From: a virus
Strand: one strand, 5' to 3'
Virus record (IMG/VR): IMGVR_UViG_3300031873_000009
Coordinates: 1 to 44,202 of that record
DNA length: 44,202 bases
The notes beneath the pieces are model-generated. The model saw only the letters and a program-made list of their open reading frames with translations. It did not search any database and was not told where the DNA came from. Positions 25,352 through 32,709 of this stretch are shown piece by piece (positions within the stretch are counted from its first letter, which is position 1; each line of letters starts with the position of its first letter). The position numbers and the translations under genes are program-made.

Positions 25352-25801
25352 TCAATTCGGCTTACTTCCCTTCATGTTCTTAAGGAACGGATCCCTCATA
25401 TTCAAAAGTTCTGCGTTCTCATACACATTTCCAATAATGACGATCGTTTCAACCTTGAGCCTGTTTCTGATTTCGAGAAAGGGAATGAACTCGCGGCCGC
25501 GGAGAACTCCAAAGGAGCCATGGACGAAGACGACCGGAAGATGGAAGATCAGCGCGTCATGGCTTTCGACCGAAACGATGTCGCCCTCGAAGATCCAGCT
25601 CTTGTTGCCGTCGCATAGGCTGGTACATTGATTAATGATAAGTTCGCCGGCCGGGAGCGAAAGCTGCGTAGGGTCTCTGATCAAGATCCGCGTTGCGTCC
25701 GTGAGCGGATCAGCAGTCGGGATATAATACGGAGTAAGCATTTTTTTGAGAGCTTTCGACCATGCTCGGAACATGAATCTCTTATAGACTTCAGGGTTCA
25801 T
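25352..25801 (-). CDS. YopX-like protein
   Basis: The product has 149 residues. The start is ATG 25801, overlapping the upstream stop (TAATG); the frame opens further upstream but that part lies over another gene. The C-terminus (EIRNRLKVETIVIIGNVYEN) is a YopX signature, and FRAWSKALKKML near the N-terminus is a variant of its opening. YopX proteins are common in phages and plasmids of bacteria but have no established activity. The gene precedes the RusA gene by 22 bases in the same direction. Confidence 0.75.
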   Translation of the reverse strand: MNPEVYKRFMFRAWSKALKKMLTPYYIPTADPLTDATRILIRDPTQLSLPAGELIINQCTSLCDGNKSWIFEGDIVSVESHDALIFHLPVVFVHGSFGVLRGREFIPFLEIRNRLKVETIVIIGNVYENAELLNMRDPFLKNMKGSKPN

Positions 25802-26400
25802 TAAAGCGGCCTCTCCAGGTCCTCGATATCGATAAGCGCAGCGCCGTCGACCGTCGCGGTCTTGAGATCCGGGAACGCCCTGCCGGCAGCGACCATGAAC
25901 TCTTTCGTGAACGTCCTTTGGACGACCGGGATAAAAGCCAGCCGGCGGATGACCGTCTCGCCCATCCGGATCTCCGCGATAACGCGGCCGTAGGCCTCGA
26001 GCCACTTGCTCACGTTGTTGTAGAAGGCTAGGTGGAGCGGCTTGTAATTGTAGAACCTGACCCTCTCGGTCGTAATGTCATAGAGTAGGACGAAGCCCGG
26101 GCCCGGGAACGTCGGGTCCTGCCAGCCTGGAGCCGCCTTGTCGACGTCGCTCGAGAACAGAAGGTAGACGCGATCGGTGCTGAGCGAAGCCTTGATGGCC
26201 ACGAGATGAACGATAACGGGACTGCCGAAGATTTCGGCCTTGACCACAACGCAGTCGGGGCGATCCTCGACATGCTCGATCGGTGCGCTAAAGGCCCTGG
26301 AGAAAAGATCCCTGACCTTCGGGCTCTGCCAGGAAGAAACGAGCTCGTCGTAGTTTTCGGTGAAGGTCAAAGTCGGCGGGGGAAGGGGCCTATGTCTCAC
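25801..26400 (-). CDS. hypothetical protein
   Basis: The product has 199 residues. The start is set at GTG 26400, which overlaps the TGA of the upstream small gene (GTGA) and suggests translational coupling; an alternative GTG 26445 lies within that gene. The protein is mixed alpha/beta with many strands (VVVKAEIFGSPVIVHLVA, GFVLLYDITTERVRFYNY). It ends in the short acidic stretch DIEDLERPL. It matches no family I recognise. Position between a Cys-pair microprotein and YopX, in a recombination operon, suggests an early function. Confidence 0.6.
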   Translation of the reverse strand: MRHRPLPPPTLTFTENYDELVSSWQSPKVRDLFSRAFSAPIEHVEDRPDCVVVKAEIFGSPVIVHLVAIKASLSTDRVYLLFSSDVDKAAPGWQDPTFPGPGFVLLYDITTERVRFYNYKPLHLAFYNNVSKWLEAYGRVIAEIRMGETVIRRLAFIPVVQRTFTKEFMVAAGRAFPDLKTATVDGAALIDIEDLERPL

Positions 26401-26546
26401 TTCCCTACATCCGCTTCGGCCATCAGGCGACTTTTTTTGATACACTTATTATCATCGTCCAAATAAATGCAATGGATCACTTCACTACCCGAATATTCAT
26501 CCTCCTCATAGTGAGGACAGTTTGCATCGGGGCAATCGTTATACAT
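26397..26546 (-). CDS. 49-residue Cys-pair microprotein
   Basis: This short gene starts at ATG 26546, overlapping the previous stop (TGATG) behind GGGGAGAAAAG, and ends with a TGA overlapping the next GTG. The product begins MYNDCPDANCPHYEEDEYSG and has Cys5, Cys10, Cys26 and Cys35 plus two His, a spacing that could hold a zinc ion. Tight coupling at both ends and a good ribosome site support a real gene although it is under 60 codons. Function is unknown; similar small zinc proteins are common in phage early regions. Confidence 0.65.
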   Translation of the reverse strand: MYNDCPDANCPHYEEDEYSGSEVIHCIYLDDDNKCIKKSRLMAEADVGK

Positions 26547-27217
26547 CAACTTTTCTCCCCTTCCTGGGCGGCGTGGCCGAGGATGAGGGCAATCTTGTTG
26601 AACATTTTCTTGCAGTATATGTTGTCTGAATAAGTATCCTCACAAGTAACATAATGCCCATACCATCCTTTAATGGCTGAAAACATTTCTTTCCCCTCCT
26701 CCTCACTCGGCCCCGCAAGCGCGGCCCCTTCCTTTGGGCATGGGCGATCCGGAGTCCATTCCGTCATCTTCAGCTCAAGCTCGGCAAGGATGGAGTCGAA
26801 CATGGATTGATCGCCATATTGTTCTTCACTCCAATAATCTCGGCTATCAGAATCATCATTCATTTCTATGAGCCGCTCTCTCCAATTAATCAGGCAATTT
26901 TTCTTTTCCTTTATCGTGATGTCCGGCTCCATCGCGGCCTCCTTGCCCGTGATTAGATCGCGGATTTTCCGGCATTTGGGACTATTCCATTCCGTTTTAT
27001 AATTGACAAAACTAGACATGATATCTTGAAAATAATTTAGCGTCTCCCGCCTTTCCCCCTCCGTCACCTTCGGCTCAAGCTCGGCAAGGATGGCCTGCAT
27101 CATTTCCATGTCTTTCCTTGCCTTTTTAATGTCTATCGAGCCCGGATATGCCTTAATAAATTTCTCAATATGATTAATCTTCTCTTCCAGCCACGCCCTC
27201 ATTTCGTTAGTCGCCAT
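26546..27217 (-). CDS. hypothetical protein with internal duplication
   Basis: The product has 223 residues, ATG 27217. It is largely helical and acidic. The segment ILAELEPKVTEGER near residues 42-56 recurs 100 residues later as ILAELELKMTEWTP, and the surrounding helices are alignable (for example SPKCRKI against YCKKMFNKI), so the gene looks like a tandem duplication of a ~100-residue domain. It overlaps the downstream gene by the TGATG junction and the upstream gene by 11 bases. No known family. It lies between small Cys-rich genes of the left operon. Confidence 0.6.
   Translation of the reverse strand: MATNEMRAWLEEKINHIEKFIKAYPGSIDIKKARKDMEMMQAILAELEPKVTEGERRETLNYFQDIMSSFVNYKTEWNSPKCRKIRDLITGKEAAMEPDITIKEKKNCLINWRERLIEMNDDSDSRDYWSEEQYGDQSMFDSILAELELKMTEWTPDRPCPKEGAALAGPSEEEGKEMFSAIKGWYGHYVTCEDTYSDNIYCKKMFNKIALILGHAAQEGEKS
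26761..26794 (-). repeat. internal coding repeat (copy 2, C-terminal)
   Basis: On the + strand, 26761-26793 and 27061-27093 share the pattern CCGTCA, then CTT, then GCTCAAGCTCGGCAAGGA, with two mismatches in 33 bases, exactly 300 bases (100 codons) apart. They encode ILAELE in the same frame of the 26546-27217 gene. Confidence 0.7.
27061..27094 (-). repeat. internal coding repeat (copy 1, N-terminal)
   Basis: N-terminal member of the pair described at 26761; the DNA identity is higher than that of the rest of the two domain copies, so this stretch is either recently exchanged or strongly conserved. Confidence 0.7.
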
Positions 27218-27467
27218 CGCGGACCTCTACGTTGATCTGATTCATTAAGTCCTCCAATAGAGATAGAACGTGCATCTCGCCAAGATTTTGATCTGTTGCA
27301 ATTACATGGGCTCTAAAACGAAGTTGATCCCGAGTCACAGACGGCAGCTTGGGCAGGGGGCAGGAGGCGGGAATATTTTTATCTAGAGAATCCTGACATT
27401 CCTTGCAATCGTCCTCACAGGGACAATCCCGGCAACAGTCGACCACGATCATCCGCTTATCGGTCAT
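27207..27467 (-). CDS. small Cys-rich N-terminal protein
   Basis: The product has 86 residues, ATG 27467 (MTDKRMIVVDCC). Cys11, Cys12, Cys15, Cys17, Cys21 and Cys24 are packed into the first 25 residues in a CCxxCxC pattern, then a helical region follows (RAHVIATDQNLGEMHVLSLL). It overlaps the upstream gene by four bases (ATGA) and the downstream gene by 11 bases. The dense Cys cluster looks like a metal-binding knuckle. No family is recognised. Confidence 0.6.
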   Translation of the reverse strand: MTDKRMIVVDCCRDCPCEDDCKECQDSLDKNIPASCPLPKLPSVTRDQLRFRAHVIATDQNLGEMHVLSLLEDLMNQINVEVRDGD

Positions 27468-27658
27468 GCTCTCTTGTCCTTTCTTCGGAGTGAGACGCGA
27501 AGTTTTTGCCAGGAAATCAATATGTGATCCGTTTTTACATACACCCCGAGAGAGTGAACTTTATGAATAACTTCTATGCCGCCCTTTCCCTCATAATACC
27601 AATTGGTATCATTAATTTTCTGTGGGTTTCGGCTTAAATGTTTATCGCTCATGTTCAT
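27464..27658 (-). CDS. hypothetical 64-residue protein
   Basis: Starts at ATG 27658, with GGAGG about eight bases upstream; the start overlaps the previous stop (ATGA). An ATG six bases downstream could be used instead. The product is small, basic, with an aromatic and hydrophobic core pattern (NWYYEGKGGIEVIHKV, then SLGVYVKTDHILISW), like a short SH3-type or RNA-binding fold. It is coupled to both neighbours. Function unknown. Confidence 0.5.
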   Translation of the reverse strand: MNMSDKHLSRNPQKINDTNWYYEGKGGIEVIHKVHSLGVYVKTDHILISWQKLRVSLRRKDKRA

Positions 27659-27867
27659 TCCCTTGGCCTCCCCCCGCCCATCTTCTCCAGGATCTGCCGA
27701 ACCGAATAGGATAGCTGGTTAAGAACTCGGAAAGAGCACATTCCGCCCCGCTCTATGAAGAGCTCGCACTTCTCTCTGCAGCAAAGCCGAACCTCGTCGC
27801 GCATCATTGAAAATGGGCAGATCTTCTCTATCGGAGCGAGCGGTCCTTCGTCGTTTCTTGGTGCCAT
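27655..27867 (-). CDS. small Cys-rich hypothetical protein
   Basis: The product has 70 residues. The start is ATG 27867 (MAPRND), because AAAGGA lies nine bases upstream; an in-frame ATG at 27885 has no ribosome site. Cys residues occur as CPF, CCREKC and CSF, suggesting metal binding. The C-terminal half is helical (RVLNQLSYSVRQILEKM). It is the first gene after a probable terminator following the exonuclease gene, so it may have its own expression level. No family is recognised. Confidence 0.55.
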   Translation of the reverse strand: MAPRNDEGPLAPIEKICPFSMMRDEVRLCCREKCELFIERGGMCSFRVLNQLSYSVRQILEKMGGGRPRE

Positions 27868-27895
27868 GTTCTTAAATCCTTTCATGAAAAATGGA

Positions 27896-27968
27896 GGGGG
27901 CCGGCAGGCTCATACGCCAAGGGAGGTGACGTAGAATCATGCACACAAGGAGGGCGCCCCCGGCCCCC
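27896..27968 (-). terminator. terminator-like hairpin after the exonuclease gene
   Basis: Arms GGGGGCCGG (27896-27904) and CCGGCCCCC (27960-27968) pair perfectly. On the - strand the distal arm is followed by TCCATTTTT. The loop is long (55 bases), which weakens the call, but it lies exactly in the only gap of this operon stretch (27868-27973). Confidence 0.4.
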
Positions 27969-27973
27969 AGGTT

Positions 27974-28972
27974 TCAAAGTTTATCTCCGAAGAACTTTAT
28001 TTTACCCATGAATACGGTCGAGGTCTTCTCGTATTTCTTTTTCAGATCATCGGGAATGTCATAACCTTTTTTAGGGTAGGAGGACCAGTCGATTCCGAAG
28101 TCTCCGCACCTGACATTCACGCCCTTGAACATATCCTTGAGTTCCTTCTCGGCCTTCTCGGCCTCTTTCGCTTTCTCTGCGAACGGCTTGAGCTCATAAT
28201 GTCTCATGAACAGCGCCAGGACTTCGGGGTCGTCGATGATTTTGACATCGCCGTCGGACAGCCTGGCCGGCGGCTCTTCGAAGCAGTCGGCCCGGAAGGC
28301 GCAATAGTGGCAGGCGTCGATCGGCTGAGCATCCGGAGCCTGCTTCTCCGCGATGAACTCGTTGGCCAGGTGGATCGCCGCGAACAGATCGGTCAAGTAA
28401 GCCCCGCCTTCGTTCGGCGAGGTTTCGATGATGTGCGGAGTGCCGCGCGATTTGTCCTTGAACAGCCAGGCGCCGCCGGCAGCGTCGGCCATCAGGGTTT
28501 GGATCCAAAGTTGCGCCGGGTAATTGCGGACCCACCAGAAGTTCGACTCCAGGAGGTCCTTCGCGACCTGGGCACGCTGCAGGATCCGGAAGACGTTCGG
28601 GTCCGCGCTCTTGAGTTCGAGCGGGTAGTAGACGTCCCGGATCTTGATCATTGTATCGAGTTCGCATCCCATGTCCAGATCTTTCGAGTAGAATTTTATG
28701 CGGTCAGCTGGATCGAGCGAGATCACTTCGAGCTTTGCTTTCTGGAGATCCTCGACGATCGCTTCTTCCTGGACATGGCCCTCGTGGAAAATGCGGAGCG
28801 ACTCGATCGACTTCTCGTCCATCTTCTCAGGCCGGAGCCGGAGGTTGACGAAGTGCCGCATACAGGTCAGCGCCCAACCGGCTTCGGATGAATGATTATG
28901 CGAGCGGTCGATGTCTTTCCTTTCGCTCATGACGAGTTCATCAAGAGCGGGGAGAACGATTTCTTTGATCAT
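27974..28972 (-). CDS. Cas4/RecB-like exonuclease (PD-(D/E)XK, probable Fe-S)
   Basis: The product has 332 residues, ATG 28972 overlapping the XRE gene's stop (ATGA) with GGAG upstream. Catalytic motifs: His66 (EGHVQEE), Asp106 (GCELD), Glu119-x-Lys121 (PLELKS) and Gln154. Cys37 near the N-terminus with Cys221, Cys224 and Cys230 at the C-terminus matches the four-cysteine iron-sulfur arrangement of Cas4 and AddB-type nucleases. Such enzymes resect DNA 5' to 3' and give 3' single strands to an annealing protein, here RecT. The C-terminal 90 residues extend past the nuclease core. The lack of Cas1/Cas2 or a CRISPR array makes a recombination role much likelier than adaptation. Confidence 0.82.
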   Translation of the reverse strand: MIKEIVLPALDELVMSERKDIDRSHNHSSEAGWALTCMRHFVNLRLRPEKMDEKSIESLRIFHEGHVQEEAIVEDLQKAKLEVISLDPADRIKFYSKDLDMGCELDTMIKIRDVYYPLELKSADPNVFRILQRAQVAKDLLESNFWWVRNYPAQLWIQTLMADAAGGAWLFKDKSRGTPHIIETSPNEGGAYLTDLFAAIHLANEFIAEKQAPDAQPIDACHYCAFRADCFEEPPARLSDGDVKIIDDPEVLALFMRHYELKPFAEKAKEAEKAEKELKDMFKGVNVRCGDFGIDWSSYPKKGYDIPDDLKKKYEKTSTVFMGKIKFFGDKL

Positions 28973-29175
28973 GATAACTCCTTTTTGGGGATGGGAAAGA
29001 GCCAGTCCTTTTCGACGTTAAGCGCCTTGGCCATTTTTTCTTTTTGATCTTCAGTCGGTGTTATATAGCCGCACTCAATTCTTGAAATCGTCGAATAGTG
29101 AACGCCGGTCGCCAGCCAAAGCCTGATTTGGGGCATCCTTGCCATGAACCTTGCTTCCCTTAATCGATTCTCCAT
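28969..29175 (-). CDS. XRE-type helix-turn-helix regulator
   Basis: The product has 68 residues, ATG 29175 behind AAAGGAGTTATC. Residues about 15-55 form a Cro/C1-type HTH (GVHYSTISRIECGYITPTED), with the usual following helix (MAKALNVEKDWLF). It lies between the annealing protein and the exonuclease and is coupled to the exonuclease by an ATGA overlap, so it may tune that pair. It has no C-terminal cleavage or dimerisation domain, so it is not a full-length prophage repressor. A target operator is not evident. Confidence 0.8.
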   Translation of the reverse strand: MENRLREARFMARMPQIRLWLATGVHYSTISRIECGYITPTEDQKEKMAKALNVEKDWLFPIPKKELS

Positions 29176-29199
29176 GATAACTCCTTTAAAAACGGATCC

Positions 29200-30333
29200 C
29201 TAAAGCGGATTCTCGTTTGATGCCGTGGCCTTATCCTCTTCGGCCTTGACGGTCTTCGTTAGAATGTCGATCACCCACTCCATCTGCTGTTTCGTGATGC
29301 TGTCGAACTCTTTGTGATCAGCCTTGAAGAATTTGTTGACTCTGCGGACGATCTCGCGCTTGAGAGTTTCGGGATCCCTGCCGAACTCCTGGAGCTTGGC
29401 CAGGTAATCGAACACGGCGTTGATCTGGAGCTCGGTCGGCTTCGCTGCTTTGAGAAGTCTGGGGTCGGGCTCTTCCTTTGCTGCCTTCGGCTGCATATCG
29501 GCCGGCGCCGATTTCACTTCGGGCTTCGCTTGCTCTGCTTTCGGCTTCGGGGTCTCGGCCAAGGGCTTGGACTCGATGACCTCGACCTGTGCCGGCTGCG
29601 GTCCGCGGTTGACCTCTTGGGCGTCCGTGATCTTCGGCGCCTCTGCCCCGAAGTCCTGCATTTCGTCGATCGTGTAGGCTCCGGAGAGGACGTCCGGATG
29701 GAAAGCGCGGAGGCCCTTCGACATGGCCCGGTAGTAGAGCATCGTCTTTTTTTCTTTCACCCAATTATCCTTGTGGAGTAGCTGAGCGAGCTTCGCGTCG
29801 TTATGAGTATAGGTGTAGACCGATTCAGGGAATCCCGGCCGGGTGAAGCGCAGGGTGACGACCTGGTCGGTCCACTCGACGGCGTGAATTCTTATGCCAT
29901 GGATCATGGCCAGGGCTTGAAGCGCCTGGGCGGTGATCCCAAGCTTTCCGTCAATGACGTGAAAATTCTGGAGCGAGTAGACGGGCTGGAATCCCATTTC
30001 CCTGCCCCACTCGATCGCAGTCACAACCGCGGCCTGAGTCGGGAAGTGTTTTTTAAACATCAGGCCGTCATGCAGGAACTTGGCCAGGTCCATCGCCTCT
30101 TTCACGGTCGGCAGCGGCCGCGTGAGCGCCGTTGTTTGCGCTGCCGGAACAGGGAGCGAAACTTCGTGGGCGATCCCTTCTTTTTCCGCCTGCTTAACAA
30201 CGAGCCCCGTGAGCCTTTCGGCGTCCTTGTCCTTTGCCGCCGGCGCGAAGACGGCGTCCTTATCGGGCCAGGGCTCTTTCTCGTCGATGGCCATTTGCTC
30301 CGAACCGGGATCAGGATTTTTCTTTGTTGTCAT
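29200..30333 (-). CDS. recT: RecT-family single-strand annealing protein
   Basis: The product has 377 residues, ATG 30333 behind AAGGAGGCACA. Residues about 75-235 match the RecT fold: AAVVTAIEWGREMGFQPVYS, then NFHVIDGKLGITAQALQALA, then the aromatic strand region and YYRAMSKGLRAFHPDVL. RecT proteins coat 3' single strands and anneal them to complements, working with a 5'-3' exonuclease (next but one gene). Residues 245-310 form a low-complexity Lys/Pro/Ala linker; the C-terminus is charged. The start overlaps the preceding zinc-ribbon gene by 23 bases. Confidence 0.86.
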   Translation of the reverse strand: MTTKKNPDPGSEQMAIDEKEPWPDKDAVFAPAAKDKDAERLTGLVVKQAEKEGIAHEVSLPVPAAQTTALTRPLPTVKEAMDLAKFLHDGLMFKKHFPTQAAVVTAIEWGREMGFQPVYSLQNFHVIDGKLGITAQALQALAMIHGIRIHAVEWTDQVVTLRFTRPGFPESVYTYTHNDAKLAQLLHKDNWVKEKKTMLYYRAMSKGLRAFHPDVLSGAYTIDEMQDFGAEAPKITDAQEVNRGPQPAQVEVIESKPLAETPKPKAEQAKPEVKSAPADMQPKAAKEEPDPRLLKAAKPTELQINAVFDYLAKLQEFGRDPETLKREIVRRVNKFFKADHKEFDSITKQQMEWVIDILTKTVKAEEDKATASNENPL

Positions 30334-30526
30334 TGTGCCTCCTTATGGCTTCTGCCCTTCCCGGAGGGGGAAAGGCGTAGGTGATATCTATCCACGGCCC
30401 CTTGAACAGGTATGACGTCCGGACGAGCTTTGTCCCACAGTTCGGGCAGTAAGCGTCATACAGGTGGGCCGGACACTCGAACCGATAACCGAATTTACAA
30501 ACGGGGCATTTTCCTTGTGTGCTCAT
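30311..30526 (-). CDS. zinc-ribbon microprotein
   Basis: The product has 71 residues, ATG 30526 overlapping the upstream stop by four bases. The motif CPVCKFGYRFEC, then CPNCGTKL, gives two Cys pairs (residues 8-11 and about 28-31), a typical zinc ribbon. The frame runs into the recT start (23-base overlap). Such ribbons bind nucleic acid or protein. The partner is unknown. Confidence 0.6.
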   Translation of the reverse strand: MSTQGKCPVCKFGYRFECPAHLYDAYCPNCGTKLVRTSYLFKGPWIDITYAFPPPGRAEAIRRHNDNKEKS

Positions 30527-30768
30527 GGCCGCTTCTCCATCTTAGCACAGGGATCATTCGGATTGAAGTGAGCGTAGAGCGCCTTGAAGCCGCTCGTCAG
30601 CGAGAATTTATTTAAGTCGGTATAGAGGACCGCCTCATTGAGCAGGCAGTAAGTGATATACCTGGCCTTCGCGCCGCTTGAATCGTTTTTGCAGGCATCC
30701 ACGAGTCGCGTGAGCGCATGAGCCTCGGGCTCTTTCAGAGGACATTTTCCTTTGCGTAGGAATTTCAT
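30523..30768 (-). CDS. hypothetical small protein
   Basis: The product has 81 residues. The start is ATG 30768 (MKFLRKGKCPLKEP) with GAGGAGCG just upstream; the frame is open upstream but there overlaps other genes. A basic N-terminus is followed by helices and a conserved-looking GFKALYAHFNPNDPC segment. It couples to the next gene by ATGA. No family is recognised; possibly a small nucleic-acid-associated protein. Confidence 0.6.
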   Translation of the reverse strand: MKFLRKGKCPLKEPEAHALTRLVDACKNDSSGAKARYITYCLLNEAVLYTDLNKFSLTSGFKALYAHFNPNDPCAKMEKRP

Positions 30769-30941
30769 CGCTCCTCCTCGTAGCCGTCGAACCACTCGAC
30801 GAATCCGTCTTTGCCGATCAAGTGAGTTTTGGGATCTCGACAATGAGCGATTGCCGCGGCCTTCGATAGACCATGGGCAATCAGCTGAGTATCGACGGGG
30901 TCTGCTTTCGGCCAAGTTCTGACGATGCGATAGGTCTTCAT
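30765..30941 (-). CDS. hypothetical 58-residue protein
   Basis: Starts at ATG 30941 (MKTYRIVRTW); start and stop overlap the neighbours by four bases each. The product has a beta-alpha-beta-like pattern: TYRIVRTW strand, helix LSKAAAIAHCRD, then a strand GKDGFVEWFDGY, similar to small DUF-type phage proteins. The frame extends upstream, but that extension overlaps the previous gene and lacks a ribosome site. Function unknown. Confidence 0.6.
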   Translation of the reverse strand: MKTYRIVRTWPKADPVDTQLIAHGLSKAAAIAHCRDPKTHLIGKDGFVEWFDGYEEER

Positions 30942-31171
30942 GCTTTCCCCTTGAGTTCGCGGAAGACACAATGCCGATAGACGACGACCTTGCGCTCCCC
31001 CGAGTAATTGTTCGGAAGCATCTCGACGCGCTCCACGCGCCGGCCCTTGCTGTCCGTGAGCCCAACCCAAATGTTGACGATGCCCAGCGGCGTTTCGACA
31101 TGGAGCAGCCGCGTTCTCCTTCGGCCATTCGGGTCGATCGCGATAACCCTTGTGTTACGTTCTGAACTCAT
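30938..31171 (-). CDS. hypothetical basic protein
   Basis: The product has 77 residues, ATG 31171 behind GGAGGATC. It is Arg-rich with beta strands (VIAIDPNGRRRTRLLHVETP) and a second half VEMLPNNYSGERKVVVY. It overlaps the upstream gene by four bases and the downstream start by four. The basic strands could bind nucleic acid. No known family. Confidence 0.55.
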   Translation of the reverse strand: MSSERNTRVIAIDPNGRRRTRLLHVETPLGIVNIWVGLTDSKGRRVERVEMLPNNYSGERKVVVYRHCVFRELKGKA

Positions 31172-31476
31172 GATCCTCCCTCCTTGAAGAGATCCAGCTG
31201 CCCTTGCTGGTCGAGCGTCATCTGCTCCGGCTTAACCGCCGCGGCTGGCGGACTGTCACACAGCCGGCCCTGCTGCCAGGTGACCTGGTTGAGCTCGAGC
31301 GGATCGCCGTCCTCGAGCACCTCGGCTCCATGGTTGAGCGTTCGCGCGCACTCGCCGCATAACAGGACATAAAGGAAGATCGGCTCTCCCCCATAGGTTT
31401 CATGGCGGAAGCGAGCGCGCTCAGGAATATCCCGCTCGTGGAACTCGCGCTTGCAGTAGTGGCAGCGGTCTCCCAT
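31168..31476 (-). CDS. zinc-finger-like hypothetical protein
   Basis: The product has 102 residues, start ATG 31476 (MGDRCHYCKREF) overlapping the upstream stop by one base (TAATG). CHYC near residue 5 pairs with CGEC near residue 45, a treble-clef-like spacing that can hold zinc. The C-terminal half is polar and ends QLDLFKEGGS, a short sequence resembling a sliding-clamp-binding peptide (QLxLF). It is part of a coupled chain of small left-operon genes. Confidence 0.6.
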   Translation of the reverse strand: MGDRCHYCKREFHERDIPERARFRHETYGGEPIFLYVLLCGECARTLNHGAEVLEDGDPLELNQVTWQQGRLCDSPPAAAVKPEQMTLDQQGQLDLFKEGGS

Positions 31477-31763
31477 TATGCCCTTCTCCCTGCATAGGGC
31501 AGGTCGATTTCCTTGATGGGCCATACGGACTTGATGCGCTTGAGTTCGCCTTCGGAGAAGTCGCCCCACTCTTCCTCGAATCCCTGGACCAGACCATACC
31601 AGATCGTATCCCCATGGATAACGCTGCCGTCACCCATGGCGCTGTCTTGAGTTTGGACTTTCTCCGTGGCGAACCAGTACCAGCCGGAGTAAGACTCCCA
31701 ACCCTTAATGACCTCGTGGCCATCGACCAGGAGCTTTCCGTTTTCGTTTGTGAATTTCGCCAT
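31476..31763 (-). CDS. hypothetical small protein
   Basis: The product has 95 residues, ATG 31763 (MAKFTNENGKLLVDG) overlapping the previous TAA by one base, with GGAGAAAGTC upstream. It is Trp-rich (SYSGWYWFATEKVQ), strand-rich and ends with a basic tail. It resembles small phage proteins of a single beta-sheet, but I cannot place it. It is coupled to both neighbours by one-base overlaps. Confidence 0.6.
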   Translation of the reverse strand: MAKFTNENGKLLVDGHEVIKGWESYSGWYWFATEKVQTQDSAMGDGSVIHGDTIWYGLVQGFEEEWGDFSEGELKRIKSVWPIKEIDLPYAGRRA

Positions 31764-31972
31764 TAGACTTTCTCCAGGTTCCAGCCGGGGAGCCATAGCC
31801 CCACTCTGTAGAAGTCTCCGGCCTTGTCCTTGCGGATGATGTCTCCGTCGCGGTCTCCCTCCTCCCGTTGATCCGTGTCATAGTCGCGGACCTCGACCTC
31901 GACGCCCTGGGGAATGTCGAAGACGTTTTGAACGACACCGCCCTCGACGATCACGATGATTTTTTCTGCCAT
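31763..31972 (-). CDS. hypothetical small protein
   Basis: The product has 69 residues, ATG 31972 behind GGAGGTGACGGC. It begins with a beta-hairpin (KIIVIVEGGVVQNVFDIP) followed by an acidic linker and a Trp-containing end (GLWLPGWNLEKV). Proteins of this general form are widespread in phage early regions and rarely characterised. A 42-base gap separates it from the RadC-like gene upstream. Confidence 0.6.
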   Translation of the reverse strand: MAEKIIVIVEGGVVQNVFDIPQGVEVEVRDYDTDQREEGDRDGDIIRKDKAGDFYRVGLWLPGWNLEKV

Positions 31973-32014
31973 GCCGTCACCTCCACGCCCTCAACCGCCG
32001 AGCGGCGCCGGTTG

Positions 32015-32497
32015 TCACGCCACGCCTCGGCGCGAGCGGATGAGCGGCGCTTGAAGCGCTTCGTTTTGGATTTGCTCCATTAACCCATGCTCCGAAAAGG
32101 AATAATAAACTCCCTGGCCGATGATAATATGGTCGTGAATCAAAATGTCAAGAACCTTGCCGACGCGATAGAGATCGCGGGTGATCTCCCTGTCTGCTCT
32201 GGATGGCTCAGTATCCCCCGATGGATGATTATGAATGAGAATGAGCGCAGTCGCAGATTTCAAAAGCGCGAGCTTCATGACCTCGCGGGGATAGATGGCC
32301 GAGCTTGTTAAACTGCCGATCGAATGAAGCTCTTGATGGACAATATGATTTTGTGAATTGAGATAGATAACGATCATCGCCTCTCTGTCCCAATCCGCCT
32401 GCCCCTTAAAATGCTCATAGGTAGCGCGGGGGTCTTGCAGTTTCCCCTTTATGGCGGGCCTTGTCACCCTAAAGACGCTGATTTGTTCTTGCATCAT
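32015..32497 (-). CDS. radC: RadC-like JAB/MPN protein
   Basis: The product has 160 residues, ATG 32497 overlapping the upstream gene's stop (ATGATG). Residues 53-60 (VHQELHSIGSL) give the Glu, and 89-102 (HNHPSGDTEPSRAD) the HxH and Asp of the JAMM metal site. RadC-family proteins occur in genomic islands and phages; a direct repair role is doubtful, and the protein has been linked to defence and counter-defence settings. The N-terminal HhH part of long RadC proteins is absent, so this is the short JAB-only form. It belongs to the left early operon. Confidence 0.82.
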   Translation of the reverse strand: MMQEQISVFRVTRPAIKGKLQDPRATYEHFKGQADWDREAMIVIYLNSQNHIVHQELHSIGSLTSSAIYPREVMKLALLKSATALILIHNHPSGDTEPSRADREITRDLYRVGKVLDILIHDHIIIGQGVYYSFSEHGLMEQIQNEALQAPLIRSRRGVA

Positions 32498-32700
32498 AAG
32501 CTCCTGTTCGGGAAGAAGTCCTCGTCATGGATGGCGGACATGGTTTCCTTATTGGCTTCGTGGCATTTTTCGTCAACCTCGCATTGAAGCCCCCGCTTAC
32601 GGGGGAAGTAGAGCGCCCGCTCGCCCGGATATATTTTCCGCCGGCAGATCGAGCACTCGCCGGAATATTTAACGGTGATGTAGTATGGATCACCTTTCAT
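32494..32700 (-). CDS. zinc-ribbon-like microprotein
   Basis: The product has 68 residues, ATG 32700 behind TTAGGGGGATGCT. CSICRRKIYPGERALYF and a later CxxxxxxC (QCEVDEKC) form a zinc-ribbon-type arrangement. It couples to the RadC-like gene by a four-base overlap. No exact family was recognised, but the pattern is like small phage zinc-binding regulators. Confidence 0.65.
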   Translation of the reverse strand: MKGDPYYITVKYSGECSICRRKIYPGERALYFPRKRGLQCEVDEKCHEANKETMSAIHDEDFFPNRSL

Positions 32701-32709
32701 AGCATCCCC

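Noticed and set aside
27974-28972. Cas4-like nuclease as part of a CRISPR adaptation module
   Set aside because: No cas1, cas2 or repeat array was found in the window; next to recT it fits a recombination exonuclease.
28969-29175. XRE protein as a prophage CI repressor
   Set aside because: Only 68 residues, no C-terminal domain, no integrase and no divergent cro-like partner; a local regulator is likelier.
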